Shown here piece by piece: positions 24,581 through 34,921 of a stretch of 64,000 nt of DNA (positions are counted from its first letter, which is position 1; every line of letters starts with the position of its first letter). Location of the stretch: assembly GCA_937864115.1 (NCBI GenBank), contig CALMII010000021.1, positions 37,739 to 101,738 of the forward strand. The letters are read 5' to 3'. The notes below the pieces were generated by a model. It was given only the letters and a program-made list of their open reading frames with translations. It was not told the origin of the DNA and ran no database searches. A program made the translations under genes and the position numbers. This stretch comes from an uncultured Steroidobacter sp. GTDB lineage: Bacteria > Pseudomonadota > Gammaproteobacteria > Steroidobacterales > Steroidobacteraceae.

Positions 24581-25864
24581 TCACTCGGCCGCTCGAACGG
24601 AGCCTGCCACGGACTTCGGCTGGCGCGCGGCGACGACCAGCAGCGCCCCGCCCGCGAGGAACAGGATGACGATCGACAGGATCGCCGTACGCGAATTGCC
24701 CGTGACCAGCGCCGTGACGCCCATCAGCAACGGACCCAGCACGGCGGCGAACTTGCTCATCATGTTGTAGAAGCCGAAGAACTCGCCGGTGCGACCCGGC
24801 GGAATCAGGCTGCCGAAATACGAGCGACTGAGGGCCTGGATGCCGCCCTGCACGCAGCCCGTGGCGGCGGCCATGATGAAGAACTCTTTTGCCGTATCGA
24901 GCAGCGTGCCGTAGATCGTCACGCACGCGTAGACGGCGATGCAGGTGAAGATGCCGACGATCGGGCTGATGCGCTGGCCGATCCAGCCGAACAGCAGCGC
25001 CGCCGGAAAGCCGATGAACTGCACCATCAGGATGGCCTGGATGAGGCTCGATGATTCCAGGCCGATGGCGAGGCCGTAGTCCACGGCCATTTTCTGGATC
25101 GTGTTCACGCCGTCGATGTACATCCAGTACGCCAGCAGGAAGAACACGATGGCGCGGTACTTGCGCACCTCGCGCACCGTCGCCGCCAGCTCCGCGAAAC
25201 TCTGGCGCAACGTCGAGCGCGACGGGTCGCCGGGCGCCGCCGCCTGCTCGCGCACGACCAGAAAGATCGGAATCGCGAACACGCCCCACCACACCGCGGC
25301 CGAGATGAACGATGCCTTCACGGCGGCCGTGACATCCGCGAAGCCGAAGAACTTGGGATCGAGCGTCATCCAGACGTTGATCGCCAGCAGCACACCGCCG
25401 CCGAGATAGCCGACCGCATAGCCGATGCCCGACACCGTATCGAGCCGCTCGCGCGGCGCGACGTCGATCAGCAGCGAGTCATAGAAGATGATGCCGCCCC
25501 AGAAGCCGATCGAACCCAGCGCGAACAGCACCGCGGCCCATTGCCACTGCCCCTGCGCGACCAGCCCCAGTCCCGCCGTGGACAGGACGCCGAGCACCGT
25601 GAAACCCAGCAGGAATCTGAGGCGCGATCCGCCGCGATCACCGAGCGTGCCCAGCAGCGGCGCCAGGATCGCGAGCAGGAAACTCGCCACGCCGTTGGTG
25701 ATACCGAGCCAGAACGTGCTCTCGGTCGCCGACACCTCGGCGCTCCAGTACTGTTTGAAGAACACCGGAAAGAACACGACCATCGCCGTGGTCGCAAACG
25801 CCGAATTCCCCCAGTCGTACAGCGCCCAGGCAACGACGTTCTTGTTCAGCAGCTTCGTCTTCAA
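24581..25864 (-). CDS. MFS transporter, UMF1/Atg22-like
   Basis: The 427-residue membrane protein has about twelve hydrophobic segments and the start VVAWALYDWGNSAFATT that is typical of the UMF1 family. DRGGSRLRFLLGF after the second span matches the MFS cytoplasmic loop. UMF1-type proteins are believed to be exporters of amino acids or other small molecules, but the substrate here is unknown. It is preceded by a GCGCAAAAGG-type repeat and prfC lies upstream on the same strand, so it may be partly co-transcribed. Confidence 0.85.
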   Translation of the reverse strand: MKTKLLNKNVVAWALYDWGNSAFATTAMVVFFPVFFKQYWSAEVSATESTFWLGITNGVASFLLAILAPLLGTLGDRGGSRLRFLLGFTVLGVLSTAGLGLVAQGQWQWAAVLFALGSIGFWGGIIFYDSLLIDVAPRERLDTVSGIGYAVGYLGGGVLLAINVWMTLDPKFFGFADVTAAVKASFISAAVWWGVFAIPIFLVVREQAAAPGDPSRSTLRQSFAELAATVREVRKYRAIVFFLLAYWMYIDGVNTIQKMAVDYGLAIGLESSSLIQAILMVQFIGFPAALLFGWIGQRISPIVGIFTCIAVYACVTIYGTLLDTAKEFFIMAAATGCVQGGIQALSRSYFGSLIPPGRTGEFFGFYNMMSKFAAVLGPLLMGVTALVTGNSRTAILSIVILFLAGGALLVVAARQPKSVAGSVRAAE

Positions 25865-25910
25865 TCGAGCGCTCCGGAACTAACCACAAGCAACTGAGAA
25901 AGAAATAACG

Positions 25911-25990
25911 GCCGCAAAAAAACGCAAAAGAACACAAAGGTAAGAAGAATTTCTTTTCTGACCTTGTGTGTTCTGCGCCTTTTTGCGGCC
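25911..25990. repeat. Word-type inverted repeat, GCGCAAAAGG family, copy 3
   Basis: GGCCGCAAAAAAACGC on the left is mirrored by GCGCCTTTTTGCGGCC on the right, with further internal pairs GAACACAAAGGT and ACCTTGTGTGTTC. The outer arms match those at 14772-14856. It is downstream of prfC and upstream of the MFS gene. Confidence 0.85.
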
Positions 25991-26020
25991 ATTCCTCTTC
26001 TTCTTGGCGATACCCGAGTC

Positions 26021-27616
26021 CTACGCCGCAGCCGCCAGATGCTCGCGCGTCTCGCGGAACGTGATATCCGGCCAGCGTTCCAGCGTGAGCTGCAGGTTCA
26101 CGCGCGTCGGCGCGAGGTAGACCAGCGCGCCGGAGTGATCCACCGCCAGGTTGTCGTAGGCCTTGGTGCGGAACTCTTCGAGCTTCTTCGCATCGTTGCA
26201 ATACACCCAGCGGGCGGTGAACACGTTCACGTTGTCGAACGTCGCCTGCACGCTGTATTCGTCCTGCAGGCGGAAGGCGACCACGTCGAACTGCAGCTGG
26301 CCGACGGCGCCGAGCACGAGGTCGTTGTTGCGCAGCGGGCGGAACACCTGCGTGGCGCCTTCCTCGCACAACTGGTCGAGGCCCTTCTGCAGCGCCTTCA
26401 TGCGCAGCGGATCGCGCAGCACGACGCGGCGGAACATTTCCGGCGCGAAGTTCGGGATGCCGGTGAACATGATCGACTCGCCTTCGGTGAAGGTGTCGCC
26501 GATGTTGATGGTGCCGTGATTGTGCAGGCCGAGGATGTCGCCGGCGAAGGCTTCGTCGGTGTGCTGGCGGTCCGCCGCGAGGAAGGTGAGCGCGTCGCTG
26601 ATGCGCATTTCCTTGCCGAGTCGTACGTGGAACAGGCGCATGCCCTTGCTGTATTTGCCCGAGCAGATGCGCATGAAGGCGATACGGTCGCGATGGCCGG
26701 GATCCATGTTCGCCTGGATCTTGAAGACGAAGCCCGAGAGCTTTTCTTCCTGCGCATCGACCGTGCGCGAGGTCGTCGGGCGCGGCAGCGGACCCGGCGC
26801 ATTCTTGACGAACGTCGCCAGCAGTTCGGTCACACCGAAGTTGTTGATGGCCGAACCGAACATCACCGGCGTCTGGCGGCCCGCGAGATATTCGTCACGC
26901 GAGAACTCCGGCGCGGCGCCGCGCACGAGTTCGACTTCATCGCGGAAGGCCTGCGCGCGATCGCCGAGGAATTCGCCCGCCTCGGCGCTGTCGAGACCGT
27001 CGATCGTCGCCACCGTACCGGCCCGGCCCTTCTCCGCCGCCTGATAGATGTAGATGCGGTCTTCCAGCAGGTGATAGATGCCGCGCAGGTCGCGGCCCAT
27101 GCCGATCGGCCAGGTCACCGGCGCGCAGGAAATTTTCAGGATCTTCTCGATCTCGTCGAGCAGCTCCATCGGCTCGCGGCCTTCGCGATCGAGTTTGTTG
27201 ATGAAGGTCATGATCGGCGTGTCGCGCAGCCGGCAGACTTCCATCAGCTTGATGGTGCGGTTTTCGACGCCCTTGGCGCAGTCGATGACCATCAGCGCCG
27301 AGTCGACGGCGGTCAGCGTGCGATAGGTGTCTTCGGAGAAGTCTTCGTGACCCGGCGTGTCGAGCAGGTTCACCATGCGGCCGTCGTAGGGAAACTGCAT
27401 CACCGACGACGTCACCGAGATACCGCGCTGCTGCTCCAGCGCCATCCAGTCGGAGGTCGCATGCCGCGCGGCCTTGCGGCCCTTCACCGTACCGGCGAGC
27501 TGGATCGCGCCACCGAACAGCAGCAGCTTTTCCGTGAGCGTGGTCTTGCCGGCGTCGGGGTGCGAAATGATCGCAAAGGTACGCCGACGGGCGATTTCGT
27601 CTTGCAGCTCGGGCAT
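26021..27616 (-). CDS. prfC: Peptide chain release factor 3
   Basis: RF3 is the GTPase that recycles RF1/RF2 after termination. The 531 residues match the family. GTPase motifs are P-loop SHPDAGKTT (18-26), switch region [11 protein letters not shown], and [11 protein letters not shown]. The RF3-specific domain follows, with the [10 protein letters not shown] segment. ATG 27616 is preceded by TACAAT at 27652-27647, a plausible -10. It is not obviously in an operon with rimI, since a REP cluster separates them. Confidence 0.97.
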   Translation of the reverse strand: MPELQDEIARRRTFAIISHPDAGKTTLTEKLLLFGGAIQLAGTVKGRKAARHATSDWMALEQQRGISVTSSVMQFPYDGRMVNLLDTPGHEDFSEDTYRTLTAVDSALMVIDCAKGVENRTIKLMEVCRLRDTPIMTFINKLDREGREPMELLDEIEKILKISCAPVTWPIGMGRDLRGIYHLLEDRIYIYQAAEKGRAGTVATIDGLDSAEAGEFLGDRAQAFRDEVELVRGAAPEFSRDEYLAGRQTPVMFGSAINNFGVTELLATFVKNAPGPLPRPTTSRTVDAQEEKLSGFVFKIQANMDPGHRDRIAFMRICSGKYSKGMRLFHVRLGKEMRISDALTFLAADRQHTDEAFAGDILGLHNHGTINIGDTFTEGESIMFTGIPNFAPEMFRRVVLRDPLRMKALQKGLDQLCEEGATQVFRPLRNNDLVLGAVGQLQFDVVAFRLQDEYSVQATFDNVNVFTARWVYCNDAKKLEEFRTKAYDNLAVDHSGALVYLAPTRVNLQLTLERWPDITFRETREHLAAAA

Positions 27617-27646
27617 GGGTCATCGGGCAGGAAGCGCGGGGCGCGC

Positions 27647-27652
27647 ATTGTA
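27647..27652 (-). promoter_or_regulatory. -10 box for prfC
   Basis: TACAAT on the minus strand, followed by GCGCGCCCC, starts about 36 bp before the prfC ATG. The same -10 plus GCGCG discriminator occurs before mrp and at the HigA locus. No -35 is clear, since the REP cluster begins just upstream. Confidence 0.55.
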
Positions 27653-27661
27653 GCCGGTCTT

Positions 27662-27722
27662 CCTGTGGGTCAGGCTTCAGCCTGACGACTCCCCGAAAGG
27701 CCGGCTGAAGCCGGCCCCACAA
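27662..27722. repeat. REP-like repeat cluster 2
   Basis: One module B (27663-27685, stem GTCAGGCT/AGCCTGAC) and one inverted module A (27698-27720) are set back to back. It lies between rimI and prfC on the minus strand. Confidence 0.9.
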
Positions 27723-27729
27723 CAAGAAG

Positions 27730-28236
27730 CTACTGCCGTCCTTCAATCGCGCTCTTCGGCTCCAGCGCCAGTTTGTAGATCAGGGCATCTTCGCGGCCGC
27801 CGACGGCCTGGTAGTAGCCCTTGCGCTGGCCGATGCGCTCGAAACCCATGGATTCGTACAGGCCCATGGCGACCTTGTTCGACGGGCGGACTTCGAGGAA
27901 GACGTCCTGCATGTATTCGTCGCGGGCCCGGTCGAGCAGGTAGTTCATGAGCTGTCGGCCGACGCCGTAGCCGCGCAGGTCGTTGCGGATGCAGACATTG
28001 AGGATGTGCGCCTCACCCGCGCCGAACGACATGATGCCGTAGCCGCCGATCTCGCCGCGGAACTCGACTACCCGGCACAGGTAGCCGACGCGCACGCAGT
28101 CGCGGAACACGCCTTCGCTCCAGGGAAACTGGTATGACGCCTGCTCGACCGCGCCGACCAGCGGCACGTCCGGAATCGTCATGGGACGAAACCGTACGTC
28201 GCGCAAGCCCGCTGAGCGATCGGGTTCGGCGCTCAC
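27730..28236 (-). CDS. rimI: Ribosomal-protein-alanine N-acetyltransferase
   Basis: RimI is a GNAT enzyme that acetylates the N-terminal Ala of ribosomal protein S18. The 168 residues include the acetyl-CoA loop RNDLRGYGVGRQLM and the C-terminal FLEVRPSNKVAMGLYESMGFERIGQRKGYY pattern (quoted only as family marks at about 113-142). It starts with GTG 28236, overlapping the udg stop by 4 bp (GTGA), so translation is coupled. The pssA-udg-rimI order suggests a shared operon; udg-rimI neighbourhood is common in gammaproteobacteria. Confidence 0.92.
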   Translation of the reverse strand: MSAEPDRSAGLRDVRFRPMTIPDVPLVGAVEQASYQFPWSEGVFRDCVRVGYLCRVVEFRGEIGGYGIMSFGAGEAHILNVCIRNDLRGYGVGRQLMNYLLDRARDEYMQDVFLEVRPSNKVAMGLYESMGFERIGQRKGYYQAVGGREDALIYKLALEPKSAIEGRQ

Positions 28237-29039
28237 GTCGTCTGCCCCGCTGCATCCGACAGTCGTTCGAAGGTCTGCATGGCCAGCACCAGGTCGGCCC
28301 AGGATTTGCGCTTCTCGGCGGGACTGCGCAGCAGATAGGCGGGGTGGTACGTCACGATCAGCGGCCGTCCCGACGGCAGAGTGTGCAACCTGCCGCGGAG
28401 TTTACCGATGGGCGTGTCGGTTTCGAGCAGGGTTTGTGCGGCTATGCGGCCGACGCACAGCAGCAGCGTGGGGTTCACCAGTTCGATCTGGCGGAACAGG
28501 TAGGGCAGGCAGGCCGCGGCCTCGTCGGGCCTGGGATCGCGATTGCCCGGCGGCCGCGACTTGAGGATGTTGGCAATGAACACCTGCTCGCGCGCCAGGC
28601 CCATGGCCCGCAGCATCGAGTTCAGCAATTGCCCGGCGCGGCCGACGAAGGGTTCGCCCTGCCGGTCCTCGTCGGCACCCGGCGCCTCGCCGATGATCAT
28701 CCAGCGCGCCTGACGATCGCCGACACCGAACACGCCCTGGGTGCGGGTTTCATGCAACGGGCACTTCGTGCAGGTGCGCACGGCGTTGAAGAGTTCGTCC
28801 CAGCCCATCGCCGCGACGGCATCGTCGCGCGGCATGGAACGCAGCGGTACGACGGTCTCGACTTTCGGTGCTGCAGCGACCGGCCGCGGCGGTCGGACGG
28901 GAGCAGCGGCAACCGTCGGCGGTGCAACGACCGGGACTGCAGCCGCTGGCGGCTGTTCCGCACGCGTCGCCTGCAGCTCGCGCCGTTGCCAGACGTCGAT
29001 GTCGAGCGCGCGCAGATAGTTGAGTCGTCGCGAGTCCAT
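28233..29039 (-). CDS. Uracil-DNA glycosylase, family 4 (iron-sulfur type)
   Basis: The enzyme removes uracil from DNA. The 268 residues have a Pro/Ala-rich N-terminal linker (29-68) and the family-4 core: CTKC (90-93), GEAPG (117-121), and HPAYLLR (232-238). The iron-sulfur ligands should be Cys90, Cys93, a Cys before the RPPGNRDP motif and Cys177. The third position reads Ser161 ([12 protein letters not shown]), where family members usually have Cys. Cys195 may compensate, or Ser may be a lineage trait. It lies 3 bp after pssA and overlaps rimI by 4 bp. Confidence 0.9.
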   Translation of the reverse strand: MDSRRLNYLRALDIDVWQRRELQATRAEQPPAAAVPVVAPPTVAAAPVRPPRPVAAAPKVETVVPLRSMPRDDAVAAMGWDELFNAVRTCTKCPLHETRTQGVFGVGDRQARWMIIGEAPGADEDRQGEPFVGRAGQLLNSMLRAMGLAREQVFIANILKSRPPGNRDPRPDEAAACLPYLFRQIELVNPTLLLCVGRIAAQTLLETDTPIGKLRGRLHTLPSGRPLIVTYHPAYLLRSPAEKRKSWADLVLAMQTFERLSDAAGQTT

Positions 29040-29042
29040 CGA

Positions 29043-29855
29043 TCAGTGTTCGGCGTGGCGCTTCTTGCGGAACAGCTTGCGCCAGCCCCAGACCACAGGG
29101 CCGGAAATCGCATAGGTACCGAAGAAGGCCAGCAGCAGTTGCGGCGCCAGGGACAATTGCGGGGCCAGTGATGCAAGCACGTAGATGAGCGGAATGACCA
29201 GCGCGTACACCCAGGGAATACGGCCGCGCAGGTTCAGCTCCTTGCCGCTCCAGTAGGCGAACTTGCTGACCATCAGTGCGCCCGCGACGATCGATACCAT
29301 GAATGCGAGCACCAGCCGCGCCAGGCTATCGACTTCGACTTCGCTGACCAGCCAGATGAATCCTGCGACCGTGCCGGCCGCCGACGGGCTCGGCAGTCCT
29401 TCGAAATAGCGCTTGTCTGCCACCGCGGCGCGCGAATTGAATCGCGCCAGGCGCAGGCCCGCGGCGACGGCGTAGAAGAACGCAGCAAGCCAGCCGAAGC
29501 GTTCCCAGAACTGGCCGTAGTCGGCGATGCGTTCGATGCCCCACTGGTACACGAGGATGGCGGGCGCCAGGCCGAAGGCGACCATGTCGCACAGGCTGTC
29601 GTATTCCTTGCCGAACTCGCTTTGTGTGTTGGTCCAGCGCGCGACGCGACCGTCGAGACCGTCGAACACCATGGCAATGAAGACGGCCGTCCCGGCGCGC
29701 GAAAAATTGCCGTCGATGGCGGCGACGATCGCATAGAAACCGCCGAACAGCGTGCCGGTGGTCAGCAGGTTCGGCAGCCAGTACACGCCGCGGCCCGGAC
29801 GCACCGCTTCATCGGCGGCCGGCGGCAGTTCTCCCGAATCCCGTTCTGCATTCAT
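29043..29855 (-). CDS. pssA: CDP-diacylglycerol-serine O-phosphatidyltransferase
   Basis: PssA makes phosphatidylserine from CDP-diacylglycerol and serine, on the way to phosphatidylethanolamine. The 270-residue membrane protein has the CDP-alcohol transferase signature: Asp65, Asp68 and Gly69, Ala72 and Arg73, then Gly82, Asp86 and Asp90 (D-x2-DG-x2-AR-x8-G-x3-D-x3-D). Six or more hydrophobic segments follow. This is the membrane-type (subclass II) PSS, unlike the peripheral E. coli enzyme. ATG 29855 starts the pssA-udg-rimI unit. Confidence 0.9.
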   Translation of the reverse strand: MNAERDSGELPPAADEAVRPGRGVYWLPNLLTTGTLFGGFYAIVAAIDGNFSRAGTAVFIAMVFDGLDGRVARWTNTQSEFGKEYDSLCDMVAFGLAPAILVYQWGIERIADYGQFWERFGWLAAFFYAVAAGLRLARFNSRAAVADKRYFEGLPSPSAAGTVAGFIWLVSEVEVDSLARLVLAFMVSIVAGALMVSKFAYWSGKELNLRGRIPWVYALVIPLIYVLASLAPQLSLAPQLLLAFFGTYAISGPVVWGWRKLFRKKRHAEH

Positions 29856-30044
29856 TTCGAATCGAATCCCAACGCGAGGCTGTTGCCGGGGGAATTGCCC
29901 ACTCGTGACGTGAGTTCCTGCCTGATCCGCATCCGGGCCTGCGACAAAGCGGCACCGGCGACGGTTCAGCAGCGGTTTTCGACATGATAGGGTGCGGCCC
30001 GCGACGCGTACAACTAACGAGACTCAGTGCCCGGAAAGCCCGTC

Positions 30045-30611
30045 ATGACCTTGCTGCGTTTCATTCTGCTGACCTGCTTCTGCGCCGTGAGCGGCGTGGC
30101 GCTGGCAGATCGCCAGCAGGATCCAGAACTCGGCAAGTTGCTGCAGCAGGCGGTCGCCGCAGACAGATGCTTCGAAGACAAGTACGACCAGCAGGTCTGG
30201 CACGCGGTGATGGAGCCGAAACTCAAGCGCATCGTTGCCGATCAGGCCGAGCGCACCGAGATCCTCTATCACGTGCACTGCGAGGCGAAGCGTCTGAACC
30301 TGCCGCCGGGACTGGTGATGTCGGTCATCGATGTCGAAAGCCGCTTCGATCGCTGGGCCGTCTCGCATGCCGGCGCAGTCGGCCTGATGCAGATCATGCC
30401 GTTCTGGCCACGCCAGCTCGGCATGACCAATGAACAGCTCGTGCGCATCCCGCAGAACATCCGCATGGGCTGCACGATCCTCAAGTTCTACCTGGATCGC
30501 GAGAAAGGCGACTACACGCGCGCCCTCGCGCGCTACAACGGCAGCGTCGGACGCCGCAACTACTCCGATCTCGTCCTCGAACGACTCGCGAACCGCTGGC
30601 GGTACGACTAG
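30045..30611 (+). CDS. Lytic transglycosylase (SLT domain)
   Basis: A peptidoglycan lytic transglycosylase that would cleave the MurNAc-GlcNAc bond. From ATG 30045 the 188-residue protein begins with a signal peptide (MTLLRFILLTCFCAVSGVALA). The SLT domain has catalytic Glu98 in DVESRFDRWAVS and the AVGLMQIMPFW motif. Family members start at the signal, so GTG 30027 is unlikely. The gene is convergent with acyP, and a long CACGGAG-type inverted repeat fills the gap. Confidence 0.9.
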   Translation: MTLLRFILLTCFCAVSGVALADRQQDPELGKLLQQAVAADRCFEDKYDQQVWHAVMEPKLKRIVADQAERTEILYHVHCEAKRLNLPPGLVMSVIDVESRFDRWAVSHAGAVGLMQIMPFWPRQLGMTNEQLVRIPQNIRMGCTILKFYLDREKGDYTRALARYNGSVGRRNYSDLVLERLANRWRYD

Positions 30612-30805
30612 GAAGGTTTCACACGGAGATCACGGAGAACACGGAGAACACGGAGCAGAAGAAGAGAATTTTCCACGGGGGACACGGGGAGCACGGGGTC
30701 TCGGAGCAGAAATTTTCTTTCCCCGTGTTCCCATTCTTCCCCCGTGGAAAATTCTCTTCTCCCTTCCGACCTCCGTGGCCTCCGTGATCTCCGTGTGAAA
30801 CCTTC
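30612..30805. repeat. Word-type inverted repeat, CACGGAG family, copy 2
   Basis: GAAGGTTTCACACGGAGATC at the left end is mirrored exactly by GATCTCCGTGTGAAACCTTC at the right end. Tandem 9-nt CACGGAGAA words and CACGGGG words fill the left arm. From 30722 to 30798 it matches 18658-18733 apart from one base. It lies between the convergent transglycosylase and acyP genes. Confidence 0.9.
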
Positions 30806-30810
30806 TTTTC

Positions 30811-31098
30811 CTACCGTGTAGCAAAGCCGACAGGCACGTCATCGATGGCATCCAGGTCGAGTTCGATCACATCGACGTTGGAAACATGCGCTGCCGGCGG
30901 GCCGATGGCGAGCCAGTCGATGAGCGATACGACGGCGGTCGCGTCGCCCACGGCGAGCACTTCGACGCGGCCGTCCGGAAGATTGCGGGCGTAGCCGCTC
31001 AGGCCGAGTTCGATGGCTTTCTGGCGGGTCGAGCCACGATAGAACACGCCCTGGACGCGGCCGGAAACGAAACACCGTCTTGCGACGAGAACGGGCAT
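30811..31098 (-). CDS. acyP: Acylphosphatase
   Basis: The 95-residue enzyme hydrolyses acyl phosphates. It has the acylphosphatase signature GRVQGVFYRGS (13-23) with catalytic Arg21 and YARNLPDG, giving Asn39. ATG 31098 is chosen because the longer frame starting at 31218 adds 40 residues without counterpart in this small family. The gene sits between the transglycosylase and a lipoprotein gene. Confidence 0.92.
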   Translation of the reverse strand: MPVLVARRCFVSGRVQGVFYRGSTRQKAIELGLSGYARNLPDGRVEVLAVGDATAVVSLIDWLAIGPPAAHVSNVDVIELDLDAIDDVPVGFATR

Positions 31099-31129
31099 GC
31101 GCAGTGACGGGAACGCAGCGGTCCGGGCG

Positions 31130-31447
31130 TCAGCCGGATTCCTTGCGATTGACGGGCTGTGCGGCGCTGAGCGCTTCGGTGGCCCGCCCCTTCGCGGCCA
31201 CGGCGCTGCGGCGCGCACCCTTGTAGTCGCCCTTCTGCAGACTCGCTTCGGCCTGTTCGAGCAGCGATTGCGCCTCGTTCAGTGTCTGCGGCGCGACCTG
31301 ATCGGCCCCCGCATCGCGCGCTGCCTTGATGGCCTGACGCGCATTGCTCATCTCCTGAGCCGGCGCGCCCGCACACCCGGCTGCCGCCGCACACAGCAGT
31401 GTCAGCAACAGACCGCGCAGCATTGCAGGCAGTGAGGAGTACGCCAT
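31130..31447 (-). CDS. Small lipoprotein, DUF4398-like
   Basis: A predicted lipoprotein of about 105 residues. Its N-terminus (MAYSSLPAMLRGLLLTLL) is a hydrophobic signal ending in a lipobox-like AAAGC, so it should be lipidated at that Cys. The start may instead be ATG 31423. The rest is alpha-helical and Ala/Glu/Lys-rich (NARQAIKAARDAGADQVAP, LLEQAEASLQKGDYKGARR), resembling DUF4398 helical repeats. It is adjacent to acyP. No function is known. Confidence 0.75.
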   Translation of the reverse strand: MAYSSLPAMLRGLLLTLLCAAAAGCAGAPAQEMSNARQAIKAARDAGADQVAPQTLNEAQSLLEQAEASLQKGDYKGARRSAVAAKGRATEALSAAQPVNRKESG

Positions 31448-31449
31448 GA

Positions 31450-32570
<1,121 letters not shown>

Positions 32571-32571
32571 A

Positions 32572-33267
32572 TCAGCGCGCGTCGACGATCTCGCGCACGA
32601 ACGGCACGGTCAGCCGGCGCTGCGCGGCGAGCGAGGCTTCATCCAGTTCGTCGAGAAACGCGCACAGCGAGGCCATGTCGCGCGGCAGACGACGCAGCAG
32701 GTATTGCGCGGTATCGAGCGGCAGGTCGAAGCCGCGGATCTGTGCGCGCAACTGCAGGGCGGCGATCTGTTCGGTTTCATCGAGCGGTTGCAGGCTCAGC
32801 ACCAGTCCGCCGCCGAGACGCGAACGCAGGTCGGCGAGTTCGATGCCGCTCGCCGCAGGCGGACGGGACGACGAAACCACGAGGCGGCCCTGACGCTCGT
32901 CGAGCTGCTGATGGAGACGAAACAGCGCCCGCTCCCACGCCGGCTGCGCAGCGATGACTTCGACATCATCGATGCAGACACACGCAATCTCTCCGCATCC
33001 CGACAGCAGTTCGGGCCCCATGCTCATGACATCCGCCAGCGGCAGGTAGGCAACGGAATACCCCTGCTGCGACGCCTCGGCGCACAGTGCCTGCAGCAGA
33101 TGGGTCTTGCCGCCGCCCGTCGGTCCATGCAGGAACAGGCACGTGGGCGGCGCGCCGATCGCCGCGGCACGCAGCGCATCGACCGTTGCCTGATTGCGGC
33201 CGGCGAAGTAGCTCGCGAAAACGGAACTGTCGCGCAGCTTCAGGCCGAGAGCGAGCTGGCCGCTCAC
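32572..33267 (-). CDS. hda: DnaA regulatory inactivator Hda
   Basis: Hda is an AAA+ protein that, with the beta clamp, stimulates DnaA-ATP hydrolysis after initiation. The 231-residue protein starts with GTG 33267 and the clamp-binding motif GQLALGLKL near the N-terminus. It has Walker A GPTGGGKTH and a DnaA-like arrangement with VCIDDVEVI as Walker B. It overlaps the pgsA-like stop by 4 bp (GTGA), so translation is coupled. The neighbours (DUF2066, CDP-alcohol transferase, wrbA, DUF2069) match hda loci of other gammaproteobacteria. Confidence 0.9.
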   Translation of the reverse strand: MSGQLALGLKLRDSSVFASYFAGRNQATVDALRAAAIGAPPTCLFLHGPTGGGKTHLLQALCAEASQQGYSVAYLPLADVMSMGPELLSGCGEIACVCIDDVEVIAAQPAWERALFRLHQQLDERQGRLVVSSSRPPAASGIELADLRSRLGGGLVLSLQPLDETEQIAALQLRAQIRGFDLPLDTAQYLLRRLPRDMASLCAFLDELDEASLAAQRRLTVPFVREIVDAR

Positions 33268-33842
33268 GCCGGCAGGCCGCGCCGGCGGCGACTCACGGCA
33301 ATCGCCTTGCGCGAATACGTCACCACGTAGTCGATTCCGCTGACCACCGTCGTGACGAAGACCAGCGCGCCGAGAATCGTGACGGCCGTCTGCGGCACAT
33401 CGCCGACGGCATGGGCTGCGACGATCAGCAGCAGAAACAGGATCTGGCACAGCGTGTTGAGCTTGCTGATCCAGGTCGGATGACCCTGCAGGTCGCCGAA
33501 CAGCGAGTTGTAGGTAATGGCGCCGGCCGTGATGATCACATCGCGTCCGATCGCCGCGATCGCGAGCCACAGCGGTATCAGCCCCATGATCGCAAGCGTG
33601 AGGAACACGCCGACCAGCAGGATCTTGTCCGCCAGCGGATCGATGATCTTGCCCAGTTCCGACGTCCAGCCGCAGCGCTTCGCCAGAAAACCGTCGAGTC
33701 CGTCGGTGGCCGCGGCGACGGCGAACAGCCACAGCGTGGCGCGGAATTCATGTTCGAACAGCAGCCAGGCCACCGGGATGACCAGCAGCATCCGCAGGAA
33801 ACACAGTGCATTCGGAATGAAACGCAGGCTGGGCAACATCAT
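33264..33842 (-). CDS. CDP-alcohol phosphatidyltransferase, PgsA-like
   Basis: The membrane enzyme of about 192 residues has the signature DGLDGFLAKRCGW then SELGKIIDPLADK: D-x2-DG-x2-AK, Gly, and two further Asp. It probably makes phosphatidylglycerophosphate or a related lipid. The start is ATG 33842 (MMLPSLRFIPNALCF). In other gammaproteobacteria the gene paired with hda is a CDP-alcohol transferase of uncertain substrate, separate from the main pgsA, so no symbol is given. Confidence 0.85.
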   Translation of the reverse strand: MMLPSLRFIPNALCFLRMLLVIPVAWLLFEHEFRATLWLFAVAAATDGLDGFLAKRCGWTSELGKIIDPLADKILLVGVFLTLAIMGLIPLWLAIAAIGRDVIITAGAITYNSLFGDLQGHPTWISKLNTLCQILFLLLIVAAHAVGDVPQTAVTILGALVFVTTVVSGIDYVVTYSRKAIAVSRRRRGLPA

Positions 33843-33870
33843 CCGTCGTAGCCGGTAGCTGCGTGCAACT

Positions 33871-34881
33871 TCAGGGCTGATACCGGAAGCGCAGCCCCTC
33901 CGCGGACTGCGGTTGGGTATCCAGCGCAGTCGCCGGAACGAGCCTGCCGTCGAGCGCCAGTGCCCGACGCAGCGTGGCCGCATCGCCACGCACGGCGACG
34001 CGGAATCTGAGCGTATCGCCCAGCACCTGATCGACGGCCACCCCGCGCACCACCGTCAGGCCTTCGAGATAGTTCAGGGTCGTGGCATAGGCCCCCAGCG
34101 TGTTGATGCCGGAGACCTCGACGGTGAGATTGTCGACAGTCGTCCCGGAAGCGGAATACACGCGGGCGAACGTATCGGCGGCGAGATTGATGCCGTCTTC
34201 GAGCGAACCGCTGGAATTTGCCGTGCCGTCGGCCGACGCCAGGGTCCAGCGCACCGACAGTCCGCCGGCGCCATCGCTGCGTGCCGTTCCAAGCAGCGCA
34301 GCATTGGCGTTGTAGCGCGACGCCGTCTGCAGCAACGCCGCGGTGTCGCCGCCGGTGGCTGCGGCATCCGCATTGATCTGGGTGCGGTCCTGGGTCGTCA
34401 TGTCCGGCCAGACGATGGGCACACCGCGTACCCGCGCGGCTCTGGCAATGGCTTCGCGCTCAGCGGAGCTGGCCGATGCATCGATCCAGTAGGACGAACC
34501 GCCGGCCGTCGTCACGTTCAGCAACACCAGCGTCGCCGGCCGCTCGCGCCCCCAGACCGGCAGCCCGGCCTCGGTCAGCAGGCGATCGACGGACACGTCA
34601 TCGAAGGCGACCTGCAGGATGTTGTCGGACGTAAAGCCGAAACGCTGGGCGTACTGCCGGGGATTGTTGAGCGCCCCACCGAGACGCGCTGCGGCATCGG
34701 CACGGCCGCTCACACGAATCACTACCGTGCGCAGCGCATCGACGAAGGCGGCATCGCGATTCGACGTGACCGGCACCGAGGCCTCGTACAGATCGGGAAC
34801 CGTGACGGCAAAGGCCGGCCCGGCCACGAACAGCACGATCAAGGAAAACAACCGGCTTCTGAAAGGACTCGTCGGGCGCAT
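33871..34881 (-). CDS. DUF2066 domain-containing periplasmic protein
   Basis: The 336-residue protein starts with ATG 34881 ([28 protein letters not shown]), a signal peptide. The body matches DUF2066: [30 protein letters not shown] near the mature N-terminus (about 26-55). The upstream part of the frame to 34932 adds 17 residues that precede the signal and are probably not translated. It is divergent from purM. A DUF2066 gene next to purM and hda occurs in Pseudomonas-type genomes. Function unknown. Confidence 0.85.
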   Translation of the reverse strand: MRPTSPFRSRLFSLIVLFVAGPAFAVTVPDLYEASVPVTSNRDAAFVDALRTVVIRVSGRADAAARLGGALNNPRQYAQRFGFTSDNILQVAFDDVSVDRLLTEAGLPVWGRERPATLVLLNVTTAGGSSYWIDASASSAEREAIARAARVRGVPIVWPDMTTQDRTQINADAAATGGDTAALLQTASRYNANAALLGTARSDGAGGLSVRWTLASADGTANSSGSLEDGINLAADTFARVYSASGTTVDNLTVEVSGINTLGAYATTLNYLEGLTVVRGVAVDQVLGDTLRFRVAVRGDAATLRRALALDGRLVPATALDTQPQSAEGLRFRYQP

Positions 34882-34921
34882 CGAAAACGGTCGGCGGCTC
34901 CGCCTGGAGGATGTGGCCGTG

